Shown: positions 35,165 to 43,851 of the stretch, piece after piece | Numbering within the stretch: the first letter of the stretch is position 1 | Layout of the letters: every line of letters starts with the position of its first letter | Assembly (NCBI RefSeq): GCF_001187435.1 | Contig: NZ_LFXA01000002.1 | Location: 558,001 to 622,000, forward strand | Direction of reading: 5' to 3' | Length of the DNA stretch: 64,000 bases | Source: Streptomyces caatingaensis | GTDB lineage: Bacteria; Actinomycetota; Actinomycetes; Streptomycetales; Streptomycetaceae | The notes under the pieces: generated by a model | The model's input: only the letters and a program-made list of their open reading frames with translations | Databases searched by the model: none | Told to the model about the DNA's origin: nothing | Made by a program: the position numbers and the translations under genes

Positions 35165-35806
35165 ATGACACGCGCCAAGAGCACGCCGAAACGGCTGAGC
35201 CGGGGCTTCGGCGTCCTGGCCCTGCTGGGCGGGATCCTGGTCCTCGCCGGTCTGGTCGGTCTCGTCTACACCGCGTTCGCGACGCTGACCACGATGGTCC
35301 TCTTCGGCTGGCTGCTGCTGATCGGAGGCGTCGTCGGTCTGCTGCACGCCGTGCAGTCCCGGGAGAGCGGCTACTTCTGGCTCGCCGTGATCGTCGCGGC
35401 GCTGAACATCGCGGCGGGCGTGGTGGTGCTGCGGCATCCTGTGGCGGCGGCCGGGACGCTGACGATGTTCGCCGCGCTGCTCTTCCTCACCGGAGGGCTG
35501 TTCCGGCTGGCGGGCAGCCTGGTGGTGCGCGGGCCGCAGTTCGGCTGGATGCTGCTCCAGGGCCTCCTGGGGCTGCTGCTGGGCGTCCTGGTGCTGGCGG
35601 ACTGGCCGCGCAGCAGCCTGTACGTCATCGGTGTGTTCTTCTCGCTGGAGCTGCTCTTCGACGGGCTGGGCCTGATCGCGACGGGCGTCGGCGGGCGCCA
35701 GGTCGTCCGCATGGTGACGGGCGGCGGGAGCCGCCGACCGGAGGGCCGAGTTCCGGACCGTTCGTCAAGTGGCGATCAGGGCGGCCAGGAACAGTCGCGT
35801 GAGTGA
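35165..35806 (+). CDS. HdeD-like DUF308 membrane protein
   Basis: A 213-residue protein with six predicted membrane helices and short loops, starting after a basic N-terminus (FGVLALLGGILVLAGLVGLVY is the first helix). Paired helices with small residues and a duplicated three-helix pattern match the DUF308/HdeD family. The C-terminal ~35 residues are hydrophilic. HdeD is linked to acid resistance in enteric bacteria, but the role in actinomycetes is unknown. AGGAGG is well placed before the ATG. Confidence 0.85.
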   Translation: MTRAKSTPKRLSRGFGVLALLGGILVLAGLVGLVYTAFATLTTMVLFGWLLLIGGVVGLLHAVQSRESGYFWLAVIVAALNIAAGVVVLRHPVAAAGTLTMFAALLFLTGGLFRLAGSLVVRGPQFGWMLLQGLLGLLLGVLVLADWPRSSLYVIGVFFSLELLFDGLGLIATGVGGRQVVRMVTGGGSRRPEGRVPDRSSSGDQGGQEQSRE

Positions 35807-35935
35807 CTGCGGCATACGCGCACGGTCAAATAGCGTCGATTGACGGCGAGTTCTGATCAGCGCTCCGGTGCGGACGGTGGTCTTCCCAACACTCGGCGTG
35901 TGCGGTGGAGCCACGGCGAGGGGTTGGTATCGGAC

Positions 35936-36478
35936 ATGGAGATCGTCGGGGGCATCCCGCCCGAGCCGGGCCGGGCCGCGCCCCGCAAGCCCGCCGAGTG
36001 CGCCGGGCACGACAGAAGCTGGCGGTTCACCGCTCCCGCGCTCCCCTCCTCGGTGCCCCGCGCCCGCCACGGCGTCCACGACCTGATGCGCCGTCAGCGG
36101 GTGCCGCTGTGCCCCGACCTCCTCGACGGCCTGCTGCTGATCGTCTCCGAGCTGGTCACCAACGCCGTGCGGCACGCCGCCGTGCTCTCCCCGGAGCTCA
36201 CCGTGGAGGTCTCCCTCGCCCCCGGATGGGTCCGGGTGGCCGTCGAGGACGGCCACCCCTTCCGGCCCCGGCCCCTGGCCGCCGACGCGGAACGCACCGG
36301 CGGCCGGGGGCTGTTGCTGGTGCAGGCGGTGGTGGACGAGGCCGACGGCCGGTGCGACGTCGAGCACACGCCCGGCGGCGGCAAGGTCGTCTGGGCCGCC
36401 CTCCCCTACGGCCCCGCCGCGGGGGAGGGCGCCGCGGGGGAGGCCGCCGCCCCTACCAGCCCGCCGCCGTTCCGATGA
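35936..36478 (+). CDS. ATP-binding SpoIIE/RsbW-type HATPase (anti-sigma factor-like)
   Basis: A 180-residue single-domain GHKL ATPase of the HATPase_c_2 type found in RsbW/SpoIIAB-like kinases. The N-box is LLIVSELVTNAVRHAAV (about 90-106), the G1-like loop is VEDGHPFRP and the G2 motif is GGRGLLLVQAVVDE. Streptomyces carries many such stand-alone domains, often acting with anti-anti-sigma or XRE partners, but none is adjacent here. The ATG at 35936 is used; the frame is open to 35840 but with less typical sequence. The last 26 bp overlap the convergent idi gene. Confidence 0.82.
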   Translation: MEIVGGIPPEPGRAAPRKPAECAGHDRSWRFTAPALPSSVPRARHGVHDLMRRQRVPLCPDLLDGLLLIVSELVTNAVRHAAVLSPELTVEVSLAPGWVRVAVEDGHPFRPRPLAADAERTGGRGLLLVQAVVDEADGRCDVEHTPGGGKVVWAALPYGPAAGEGAAGEAAAPTSPPPFR

Positions 36479-37064
36479 GCTCGCGCACCGCCGGCCGCGC
36501 CGCGTCCAGGACCGTCGCGAACCACGCCGAGAACGTCACCTCGCCCATGAGCTTCTCCAGCTCGGCGGGGGTCACGAAGGCCGTCTCCTCGACCTCCTCC
36601 GGATCCGGGTCCAGCCCGTCCCGCACCAGGCCCACGAAGAGGTGGTTGTACTCCTGCTCCACCAGCCCCGACAGCGGATCGGGATGGTTGTAGCGGACGG
36701 TCCCGGCCTCGCGCAGCAGCGCGGGCGCCACGCCCAGCTCCTCGGCGGTGCGGCGGGCGGCGGCCACGAACGGCCGCTCGCCCGGGTACGGGTGCCCGCA
36801 GCAGGTGTTCGACCACACCCCGGGGGAGTGGTACTTGCCCAGCGCACGGCGCTGGAGCAGCAGCCGGCCCGCGTCGTCGAAGAGGAAGACCGAGAAGGCG
36901 CGGTGCAGCCGGCCGGGGGAGACGTGGGCGGACAGCTTCTCGGCCGTGCCGATGGTTCTGCCGTCCTCGTCGACCAGCTCCAGCATGATCGGTTCGGCGG
37001 CGTCGGCGGAGGAGGGGACTGCGGCGGAGTCGGCGGAGCGGCCCTCGGCTGATGTGATCGGCAT
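36453..37064 (-). CDS. idi: Isopentenyl-diphosphate delta-isomerase (type I)
   Basis: A 203-residue Nudix-fold type I IPP isomerase that interconverts IPP and DMAPP. The catalytic Cys is in WSNTCCGHPYPGE and the catalytic Glu in EQEYNHLFVG. The metal-binding His and Glu side chains of the family lie in LHRAFSVFLFD and AARRTAEELGV. It balances the C5 units for prenyl chain synthesis and so supports the hopanoid operon 10 kb away, which carries dxs, ispG and a prenyl diphosphate synthase. It is transcribed separately and overlaps the convergent HATPase gene by 26 bp. Confidence 0.93.
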   Translation of the reverse strand: MPITSAEGRSADSAAVPSSADAAEPIMLELVDEDGRTIGTAEKLSAHVSPGRLHRAFSVFLFDDAGRLLLQRRALGKYHSPGVWSNTCCGHPYPGERPFVAAARRTAEELGVAPALLREAGTVRYNHPDPLSGLVEQEYNHLFVGLVRDGLDPDPEEVEETAFVTPAELEKLMGEVTFSAWFATVLDAARPAVRELIGTAAGW

Positions 37065-37154
37065 TGACCATCCTCGGTGTCGTCTTCGGTCTTCAGTCTG
37101 CCGTACGGCGCCGGGGGCGCCACGGCGGACGTGTCCCAACGGAAGGCCGGCCCG

Positions 37155-38096
37155 TCAGTGACAGAGCCCGGCCTCGTGTTCCGCGTACCCGCCGGGCTCC
37201 AGCTGGAACGTGCAGTGCTCCACCGCGAAGTGGGTGCCCAGGCACCCCCGCAGGTCGTGCAGCATCCGCTCGTGCCCCGCCGCGTCCAGCGCCGCCCGGT
37301 CGACCACCACGTGGGCCGAGAGCACCGGCAGCCCGGAGGTGATGGTCCATACGTGCAGGTCGTGGACGCCCCGGACCCCCGGCAGGGCCGTGATGTGCGC
37401 CCGGACCTCGTCCATGTCGACGTTCCGGGGCGCCGCCTCCAGCAGGACGTCCAGCGCCTCGCGCAGCAGCTTCAGCGTCCGGGGCACGATCATCAGGCCG
37501 ATCACCAGCGAGGCCACCGGGTCGGCCCGGGTCCAGCCGGTCGCCATGATCACCAGGGCGGCGACCACCACGGCGAACGAGCCGAGCGCGTCGGAGAGCA
37601 CCTCCAGGAACGCCCCGCGCACGTTCAGGCTCTCCTTCTGCCCGCGCATCAGCAGGGACAGCGACACCAGATTCGCGAACACGCCCACGAGGCCGAAGAC
37701 GACCGTCGTCCCGCCCGGCACCGGCTGCGGCTCGGCCAGCCGCCGGACCGCCTCGACGAGGATGTAGCCGCCGACCCCGAGCAGCAGCAGGCAGTTGAGC
37801 AGCGCCGCGAGGATCTCGGCCCGGGCGTAGCCGAAGGTGCGCCGCCCGGTGGGCGGCCGGTTGGCGAAGTGGATCGCCACCAGCGCCATCGAGACGCCCA
37901 CGGCGTCCGTCGCCATGTGCCCGGCGTCCGCCAGCAGCGCCAGCGAACCGGTCAGGGCGCTGCCCGCGATCTCCGCCAGGAGGACGGTCACGGTGATCCC
38001 CAGCGCGACGCGCAGCCGGCCGCGGTGGGCGGCGCCCGCGGTGCCGGTCCGCGGGGACCGCTCGTGCGAGTGGCCGTGCTGGTGCCCTGCGCCCAT
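37155..38096 (-). CDS. Cation diffusion facilitator family transporter
   Basis: A 313-residue CDF/CzcD-type exporter. A His-rich N-terminus (GHQHGHSH) precedes six helices. The metal-site residues are HMATDA in helix 2 and LSDALGS in helix 5. The C-terminal cytoplasmic ferredoxin-like domain reads VHDLHVWTITSGLPVLSAHVVVD. It probably exports Zn2+, Co2+ or Cd2+ in exchange for protons. No metal regulator is encoded next to it. Confidence 0.92.
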   Translation of the reverse strand: MGAGHQHGHSHERSPRTGTAGAAHRGRLRVALGITVTVLLAEIAGSALTGSLALLADAGHMATDAVGVSMALVAIHFANRPPTGRRTFGYARAEILAALLNCLLLLGVGGYILVEAVRRLAEPQPVPGGTTVVFGLVGVFANLVSLSLLMRGQKESLNVRGAFLEVLSDALGSFAVVVAALVIMATGWTRADPVASLVIGLMIVPRTLKLLREALDVLLEAAPRNVDMDEVRAHITALPGVRGVHDLHVWTITSGLPVLSAHVVVDRAALDAAGHERMLHDLRGCLGTHFAVEHCTFQLEPGGYAEHEAGLCH

Positions 38097-38212
38097 GTCG
38101 CCTCCCGTGTGCCGCCCGGAGCCTCAGTGAACTACGGGCGGCAGGTCCCGGGCAACGCGACACCGAACACCGTTGTCATCCCCTCTGACCTGCGGGGACG
38201 CAGAGGCGGAGG

Positions 38213-39199
38213 TCAGGCTCCGCGGGCCTCGGGATGGTGCAGGCACCAGCCCGCCCAGGCCGATTCGACCATGCTCCGCACGTCGTGCCGCGGGCTCCAG
38301 CCGAGCCGCCGGGCGATCAGGCCGTTCGCCGCCACGACGCGCGCCGGGTCGCCCGGGCGGCGCGGGCGGATCTCGGGCTCCAGGTCGGCGCGGCCGGTGA
38401 CCTCGCCGATCAGGTCCGCCATCTCGCGCACCGACACCCCGGTGCCCGTGCCGACGTTCAGCGTGAGGTCGCCCGGGCCCGGCCGCTCGTCCAGCGCGCG
38501 GGCCGCGGCGAGGTGGGCGGTGGCCAGGTCCTCGATGTGGATGTAGTCGCGCACACAGGTCCCGTCGGGGGTGGCGTAGTCGTCACCGAAGATCAGCGGA
38601 CGCTCCCCGCGGGTGATCCGGTCGAACATCATCGGGATGATGTTGAACACACCGGTGTCCGCCAGCTCCGGCCGGGCCGCGCCCGCCACGTTGAAGTAGC
38701 GCAGGCAGGCCGTGGAGATCCCGTGCGCGGCCCCCGCCGCCCGCACGAGCCACTCGCCCGCCAGCTTCGTCTCGCCGTACGGGTTGATCGGCAGGCACGG
38801 CGTCTCCTCGGTGACGAGGTCGACGTCCGGCATGCCGTAGACGGCCGCGGAGGAGGAGAAGACGAAGCTCCGCACGCCCGCGTCCACCACCGCCTCCAGG
38901 AGCACGGTCAGCCCGTGCACGTTCTCCCGGTAGTAGAGCAGCGGCTTCTCGACCGACTCCCCGACCTGCTTCTTCGCCGCCAGGTGCACCACCCCGGTGA
39001 CGTCCAGCTCCTTCAGCGCCCGGTCGAGCACCGCCCGGTCCAGGACCGAGCCGCGCACCAGGGGCACCTCGGGGGGCAGGCGCTCCGCGCTGCCGTTGGA
39101 CAGGTCGTCCAGGACGGCCACCCGTTCGCCGGCCCCGGTCATCGCCCGGGCGACGTGCGCCCCGATGTACCCGGCCCCGCCTGTGATCAGCCATGTCAT
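38213..39199 (-). CDS. galE: UDP-glucose 4-epimerase
   Basis: A 328-residue extended short-chain dehydrogenase. It has the NAD-binding motif ITGGAGYIGAHVA, VLDDLSNGS, SSSAAVYG, the catalytic Tyr/Lys in NPYGETK, and the GalE-specific YFNVAGA and DYIHIEDLATAH blocks. It interconverts UDP-glucose and UDP-galactose. Being divergent from and 286 bp away from the surface-polymer cluster, it may supply a sugar nucleotide for it, which is an inference. Confidence 0.92.
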   Translation of the reverse strand: MTWLITGGAGYIGAHVARAMTGAGERVAVLDDLSNGSAERLPPEVPLVRGSVLDRAVLDRALKELDVTGVVHLAAKKQVGESVEKPLLYYRENVHGLTVLLEAVVDAGVRSFVFSSSAAVYGMPDVDLVTEETPCLPINPYGETKLAGEWLVRAAGAAHGISTACLRYFNVAGAARPELADTGVFNIIPMMFDRITRGERPLIFGDDYATPDGTCVRDYIHIEDLATAHLAAARALDERPGPGDLTLNVGTGTGVSVREMADLIGEVTGRADLEPEIRPRRPGDPARVVAANGLIARRLGWSPRHDVRSMVESAWAGWCLHHPEARGA

Positions 39200-39484
39200 G
39201 CACGGCACCCTAGACCAGTCGGCAGCGGGGACCGGTTTTGTCCGGGAGGGGACTCCTCCGCCATGCTGGTTCCTCCCGCGGCCGGGAACCGGACGGGCGT
39301 CCCCGGACGTCCTTACGGCGACGGCCCACCGGGTGTACCTGCGGTGAACGGCGCCTTCGGGTGATCCGATAGCCTCTGCCGGACGTGCCGCTCGCCACCG
39401 ACGCCGGGGCCCGCGCGGCACCACCGCTGCCCGGACCCCTGCGCACCCGAGGCGGCCAGGCCCGCTTCCAAGGAGTGAGTTCGT

Positions 39485-41311
39485 CTGTCGACCGCCATCC
39501 TCACCGGTTTGCCGCCCGCCGGCTCCTCGCTGGAGGCCGACCTGCGGTCCCTGGGCTTCGACGTGCGCGTGGCGGACGGCGCCGCCGCGGTGGCCGCCAC
39601 CCTGGCGGCCCTGCCCCCCGGCGACCGCGTCGCCCTGGTCGACCACCGCTTCGTGGGCCACGTCCACAGCCTCCGCCTGGCGCTGACCGACCCCCGCTTC
39701 CCGGCCGCCGCCGTGCACGGAGCGGTCACCGCGCAGCCCGAGGCCCGGCCCGCGCTGCTGCGCGCCGCCGCCGCGCTCGACGGCCGGTACGCGGACGCCC
39801 TGGTCGGCGCGCAGCCGGCCGCGCCCTCGTGGTCCGTGCCCGTCCTGCCGGACGCCCTGGCCACCGGCCTGGAGGCCGAGGGCGTCGCCGTCCACCGCCC
39901 CGACCTGGGCGTCCTCGTCGCCGACGTCCCCGCCGACCCCGCGGCGCGCACCCGCGCCCACGCGGCCGTCGCCGCCACCGACGACGAGGCCGTACGGCTG
40001 CGCAGCGCCGTGAAGTCCCGCGACGGGTTCTTCACCACCTTCTGCATCAGCCCGTACTCGCGCTACATCGCCCGCTGGTGCGCCCGGCGCGGACTCACCC
40101 CCAATCAGGTGACGACGGCGTCCCTGCTGACGGCGCTGATCGCCGCGGCCTGCGCGGCCACCGGCACCCGCCCCGGGTTCGTCGCCGCCGGACTGCTGCT
40201 GATCGCGTCCTTCGTCCTCGACTGCACCGACGGCCAGCTCGCCCGCTACTCCCTCCAGTACTCCACCCTCGGCGCCTGGCTCGACGCCACCTTCGACCGG
40301 GCCAAGGAGTACGCCTACTACGCGGGCCTGGCCCTGGGCGCGGCCCGCGGCGGCCACGACGTGTGGGCGCTGGCCCTGGGCGCGATGGTGCTCCAGACCT
40401 GCCGGCACGTCGTGGACTTCGCCTTCAACGAGGCCAACCACGACGCCACCGCCAACACCAGCCCCACGGCCGCCCTTTCGGGCCGGCTCGACAGCGTCGG
40501 CTGGACGGTGTGGGCCCGCCGCATGATCATCCTGCCGATCGGGGAACGCTGGGCCCTCATAGCGGTCCTCACCGCGCTCACCACCCCGCGCGTCGTCTTC
40601 GTGGTGCTGCTGATCGGCTGCGCCTTCGCCGCCTGCTACACCACCGCCGGCCGTGTCCTGCGCTCGGTCACCCGCAAGGCCCGCCGCACCGACCGGGCGG
40701 CGCAGGCGCTGTACGACCTCACCGACTCCGGGCCGGTCGCCGGGACCGTCGCCCGCTTCGCCCGCGTCAAGGGCGCCGTGACCGCGCCGGTCCTCGCCGT
40801 CCTGGGCACCGCCGCGCTGCTCGTCCCCCTGGGGTGGCTGCCCGCCGGCAGCCCGCTGACGCCCGTCGCCGCCGCGGCCTACGCCCTCGTCACCGGCCTC
40901 GCCGTCGCCGCGCCCCTCAAGGGCCCCCTCGACTGGCTGGTCCCGCCCGTCCTGCGCGCCGCCGAATACGTGACGGTCCTCGTGCTCGCCGCGCGCTCGG
41001 ACGCCCCCGGTGCGCTCCCCGCCGCGTTCGGCCTGGTGGCCGCGGTCGCCTACCATCACTACGACACCGTGTACCGCATCCGCGGCGGCACCGGAGCGCC
41101 CCCGCACTGGCTGGTCCGGGTGATCGGTGGCCATGAGGGACGGGTCCTGGCGGTCACCGTCGCCGCCGTCCTGTGGCAGGGTCAAGGCTTCACCATCGCG
41201 CTGACGGCTCTCACAGCCTTCATCGCGCTCGCGGTGCTCATCGAGAGCATCCGCTTCTGGGTGTCCGCAGGGGCGCCCGCAGTACACGACGAAACAGGAG
41301 AACCCGCATGA
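39485..41311 (+). CDS. CDP-alcohol phosphatidyltransferase fused to an N-terminal DUF5941-like domain
   Basis: A 608-residue protein. The N-terminal ~170 residues form a soluble domain that I recall as part of the DUF5941 annotation (TAILTGLPPAGSSLEADLRS...). The membrane part has the CDP-OH-P-transferase motif D-C-T-D-G-Q-L-A-R, then G and D-A-T-F-D with correct spacing. About 10 helices follow in total. It would transfer a phospho-alcohol from a CDP-alcohol to an acceptor. The in-frame stop at 39476-39478 rules out earlier starts. CTG at 39485 lies 9 nt after AAGGAG, whereas the nearest TTG (39509) is 33 nt away, so a rare CTG start is likely. It is the first gene of a seven-gene run. Confidence 0.8.
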   Translation: MSTAILTGLPPAGSSLEADLRSLGFDVRVADGAAAVAATLAALPPGDRVALVDHRFVGHVHSLRLALTDPRFPAAAVHGAVTAQPEARPALLRAAAALDGRYADALVGAQPAAPSWSVPVLPDALATGLEAEGVAVHRPDLGVLVADVPADPAARTRAHAAVAATDDEAVRLRSAVKSRDGFFTTFCISPYSRYIARWCARRGLTPNQVTTASLLTALIAAACAATGTRPGFVAAGLLLIASFVLDCTDGQLARYSLQYSTLGAWLDATFDRAKEYAYYAGLALGAARGGHDVWALALGAMVLQTCRHVVDFAFNEANHDATANTSPTAALSGRLDSVGWTVWARRMIILPIGERWALIAVLTALTTPRVVFVVLLIGCAFAACYTTAGRVLRSVTRKARRTDRAAQALYDLTDSGPVAGTVARFARVKGAVTAPVLAVLGTAALLVPLGWLPAGSPLTPVAAAAYALVTGLAVAAPLKGPLDWLVPPVLRAAEYVTVLVLAARSDAPGALPAAFGLVAAVAYHHYDTVYRIRGGTGAPPHWLVRVIGGHEGRVLAVTVAAVLWQGQGFTIALTALTAFIALAVLIESIRFWVSAGAPAVHDETGEPA

Positions 41312-42045
41312 TCGGCCTCGTGCTGGCGGCCGGCGCCGGACGGCGTCTGCGCCCCTACACCGACACCCTGCCCAAGGCCCTGGTGCCGGTCGACGGCGAC
41401 ACCACCGTCCTCGACCTCACCCTGGCCAACTTCGCCGAGGTCGGTCTCACCGAGGTCGCGATCGTGGTCGGCTACCGCAAGGAGGCCGTGTACGCGCGTC
41501 AGGCCGCGCTGGAGGAGAAGTACGGCCTCAAGCTCACCCTGATCGACAACGACAAGGCCGAGGAGTGGAACAACGCCTACTCCCTGTGGTGCGCCCGTGA
41601 CGTCCTCGGCCGCGGCGTGATCCTCGCCAACGGCGACACCGTCCACCCGGTCTCCGTCGAGAAGACCCTGCTGGCCGCCCGCGGCAACGGCCAGAAGATC
41701 ATCCTCGCCCTCGACACGGTCAAGAAGCTCGCCGACGAGGAGATGAAGGTCGTCGTCGAGGACGGCAAGGGCGTCCAGAAGATCACCAAGCTGATGGACC
41801 CGGCGACCGCCACCGGCGAGTACATCGGCGTCACCCTCATCGAGCCCGAGGCCGCCGCCGAGCTGGCCGACGCCCTCAAGGCCACCTTCGAGAAGGACCC
41901 GGACCTCTACTACGAGGACGGCTACCAGGAGCTCGTCAACCGCGGCTTCACCGTCGACGTGGCCCCCATCGGCGACGTCAAGTGGGTCGAGATCGACAAC
42001 CACGACGACCTCGCCAAGGGCCGGGAGATCGCGTGCCAGTACTGA
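41308..42045 (+). CDS. Sugar/polyol-phosphate nucleotidyltransferase (NTP transferase)
   Basis: A 245-residue GT-A-fold nucleotidyltransferase. The signature LAAGAGRRLRPYTDTLPKALVPVDG is at the N-terminus, with ILANGDTVHP holding the metal-binding Asp and VKWVEIDNHDDLAKG at the end. It resembles phosphocholine/inositol-phosphate cytidylyltransferases (LicC-like), so it probably makes the CDP-activated alcohol used by the two CDP-alcohol transferases beside it. The start overlaps the previous stop (ATGA) and has GGAG upstream. Confidence 0.85.
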   Translation: MIGLVLAAGAGRRLRPYTDTLPKALVPVDGDTTVLDLTLANFAEVGLTEVAIVVGYRKEAVYARQAALEEKYGLKLTLIDNDKAEEWNNAYSLWCARDVLGRGVILANGDTVHPVSVEKTLLAARGNGQKIILALDTVKKLADEEMKVVVEDGKGVQKITKLMDPATATGEYIGVTLIEPEAAAELADALKATFEKDPDLYYEDGYQELVNRGFTVDVAPIGDVKWVEIDNHDDLAKGREIACQY

Positions 42046-43094
42046 CGAGGCTCATCCCCTCGCCGGTCGTCGTCGACATCCGCGCCGGAGCCCTGGACGA
42101 TCTCGCGAGCGTCCTCGCGGACCAGCGGATCTCCAGCTCCGGCAAGCTGGCCGTCGCCATCAGCGGCGGCTCCGGGGCGGCGCTGCGCGAGCGGCTCGCC
42201 CCGGCGTTGCCCGGCGCCTCGTGGTACGAGGTCGGCGGCGGCACGCTGGACGACGCCATCAAGCTGGCCGACGCCATGAAGTCCGGCCATTACGACGCCG
42301 TGGTCGGCCTCGGCGGCGGCAAGATCATCGACTGTGCGAAGTTCGCCGCCGCGCGCATCGGCCTGCCGCTGGTCGCCGTGGCGACCAACCTGTCGCACGA
42401 CGGCCTCTGCTCGCCGGTCGCCACCCTCGACAACGACGCGGGCCGCGGCTCGTACGGCGTGCCCAACCCCATCGCCGTCGTCATCGACCTGGACGTCATC
42501 CGCCGGGCCCCCGGCCGCTACGTGCGCTCCGGCATCGGCGACGCCATCTCCAACATCTCCGCCGTCGCGGACTGGGAGCTGGCCGCCCGCGAGCGCGGCG
42601 AGGACATCGACGGACTGGCCGCGGCCCTGGCCCGGCAGGCCGGCGAGGCCGTGCTGCGCCACCCCGGCACCGTCGACGACGACGGCTTCCTCCAGGTGCT
42701 CGCCGAGGGCCTCGTCCTCACCGGCATCGCCATGTCCGTCGCCGGCGACAGCCGCCCGGCCTCCGGCGCCTGCCACGAGATCAACCACGCCTTCGACCTG
42801 CTCTACCCCCGGCGGGCCGCGCCGCACGGCGAACAGTGCGGCCTCGGCGCCGCCTTCGCGATGCACCTGCGCGGCGCCCGCGAGGAGTCCGCGCTGATGG
42901 TCGAGGCGCTGCGCCGTCACAAGCTGCCCGTGCTGCCCGGCGACATCGGCTTCACCGAGGACGAGTTCGTCCGCGCCGTGGAGTTCGCCCCGCAGACCCG
43001 GCCGGGGCGGTACACCATCCTGGAGCACCTCGACCTCTCCACCGACCAGATCAGGGACGCATACGCCGACTATGCAGAAACCGTCAGTCGCTGA
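42033..43094 (+). CDS. Glycerol-1-phosphate dehydrogenase-like iron/zinc alcohol dehydrogenase
   Basis: A 353-residue enzyme of the AraM/EgsA branch of the iron-containing alcohol dehydrogenase and dehydroquinate-synthase-like superfamily. NAD binding is at VVGLGGGKIIDCAKFAA. Metal ligands lie in LSHDG, ACHEINHAFD and PHGEQCG. The family reduces dihydroxyacetone phosphate to sn-glycerol-1-phosphate, the enantiomer used by archaeal lipids and some Bacillus products. Here it may make the polyol phosphate that the adjacent nucleotidyltransferase activates. The GTG at 42033 follows GGGAG and overlaps the previous gene by 13 bp. Confidence 0.8.
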   Translation: MPVLTRLIPSPVVVDIRAGALDDLASVLADQRISSSGKLAVAISGGSGAALRERLAPALPGASWYEVGGGTLDDAIKLADAMKSGHYDAVVGLGGGKIIDCAKFAAARIGLPLVAVATNLSHDGLCSPVATLDNDAGRGSYGVPNPIAVVIDLDVIRRAPGRYVRSGIGDAISNISAVADWELAARERGEDIDGLAAALARQAGEAVLRHPGTVDDDGFLQVLAEGLVLTGIAMSVAGDSRPASGACHEINHAFDLLYPRRAAPHGEQCGLGAAFAMHLRGAREESALMVEALRRHKLPVLPGDIGFTEDEFVRAVEFAPQTRPGRYTILEHLDLSTDQIRDAYADYAETVSR

Positions 43095-43851
43095 ACTGCG
43101 CCCGGTCGTCCACCCCGTGGGTGTGAAGGACCGGCGCAGCGGTGAGCACTGGGCCGGCCGCCTGTACATGCGGGAGATCTCGCTGCGGGTGGACCGGCAC
43201 CTGGTGAACACCAGGGTGACGCCCAACCAGCTCACCTATCTGATGACCGTCGCGGGCGTCCTCGCGGCCCCGGCCCTGCTGGTGCCCGGGATCGCGGGCG
43301 CCGTGCTCGGCGTGCTCGCGGTCCAGCTCTACCTGCTGCTGGACTGCGTCGACGGCGAGATCGCCCGCTGGAAGAAGCAGTACTCGATGTCCGGGGTCTA
43401 CCTGGACCGGGTCGGCGCCTACCTGTGCGACGCCGCCGTCCTCGTCGGCCTGGGCCTGCGCGCCGCCGACCTGTGGGGCGGCGGCCGGATCGACTGGCTG
43501 TGGGCCTTCCTCGGCACCCTCGCCGCGCTCGGCGCCGTCCTGATCAAGGCGGAGACCGACCTCGTCGGCGTCGCCCGGCACCAGCAGGGCCTGCCGCCGG
43601 TCAAGGAGTCGGCCGCCGAGCCGCGTTCGTCCGGTGTGGCGCTGGCCCGCAGGGCCGCCGCGGCCCTGAAGTTCCACCGGCTGATCCTCGGCATCGAGGC
43701 GTCCCTGCTGATCCTGCTGCTCGCGCTGGTGGACGCGGCGCGGGGCGACCTGTTCTTCACCCGCCTCGGCACCGCCGTCCTCGCCGGCATCGCGGTCCTG
43801 CAGACGCTGCTGCACCTGGTGTCCATCCTCGCCTCGAGCAGGCTGCGATGA
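43072..43851 (+). CDS. CDP-alcohol phosphatidyltransferase family membrane protein
   Basis: A 259-residue membrane enzyme with the complete motif D-C-V-D-G-E-I-A-R, G, and D-R-V-G-A-Y-L-C-D. It has about six helices. It differs from the 39485 protein by lacking the N-terminal domain. Two such enzymes in one cluster suggest two successive transfers or two lipid/alcohol acceptors. The gene overlaps the dehydrogenase gene by 23 bp and the GT2 gene by 4 bp. Confidence 0.87.
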   Translation: MQKPSVAELRPVVHPVGVKDRRSGEHWAGRLYMREISLRVDRHLVNTRVTPNQLTYLMTVAGVLAAPALLVPGIAGAVLGVLAVQLYLLLDCVDGEIARWKKQYSMSGVYLDRVGAYLCDAAVLVGLGLRAADLWGGGRIDWLWAFLGTLAALGAVLIKAETDLVGVARHQQGLPPVKESAAEPRSSGVALARRAAAALKFHRLILGIEASLLILLLALVDAARGDLFFTRLGTAVLAGIAVLQTLLHLVSILASSRLR

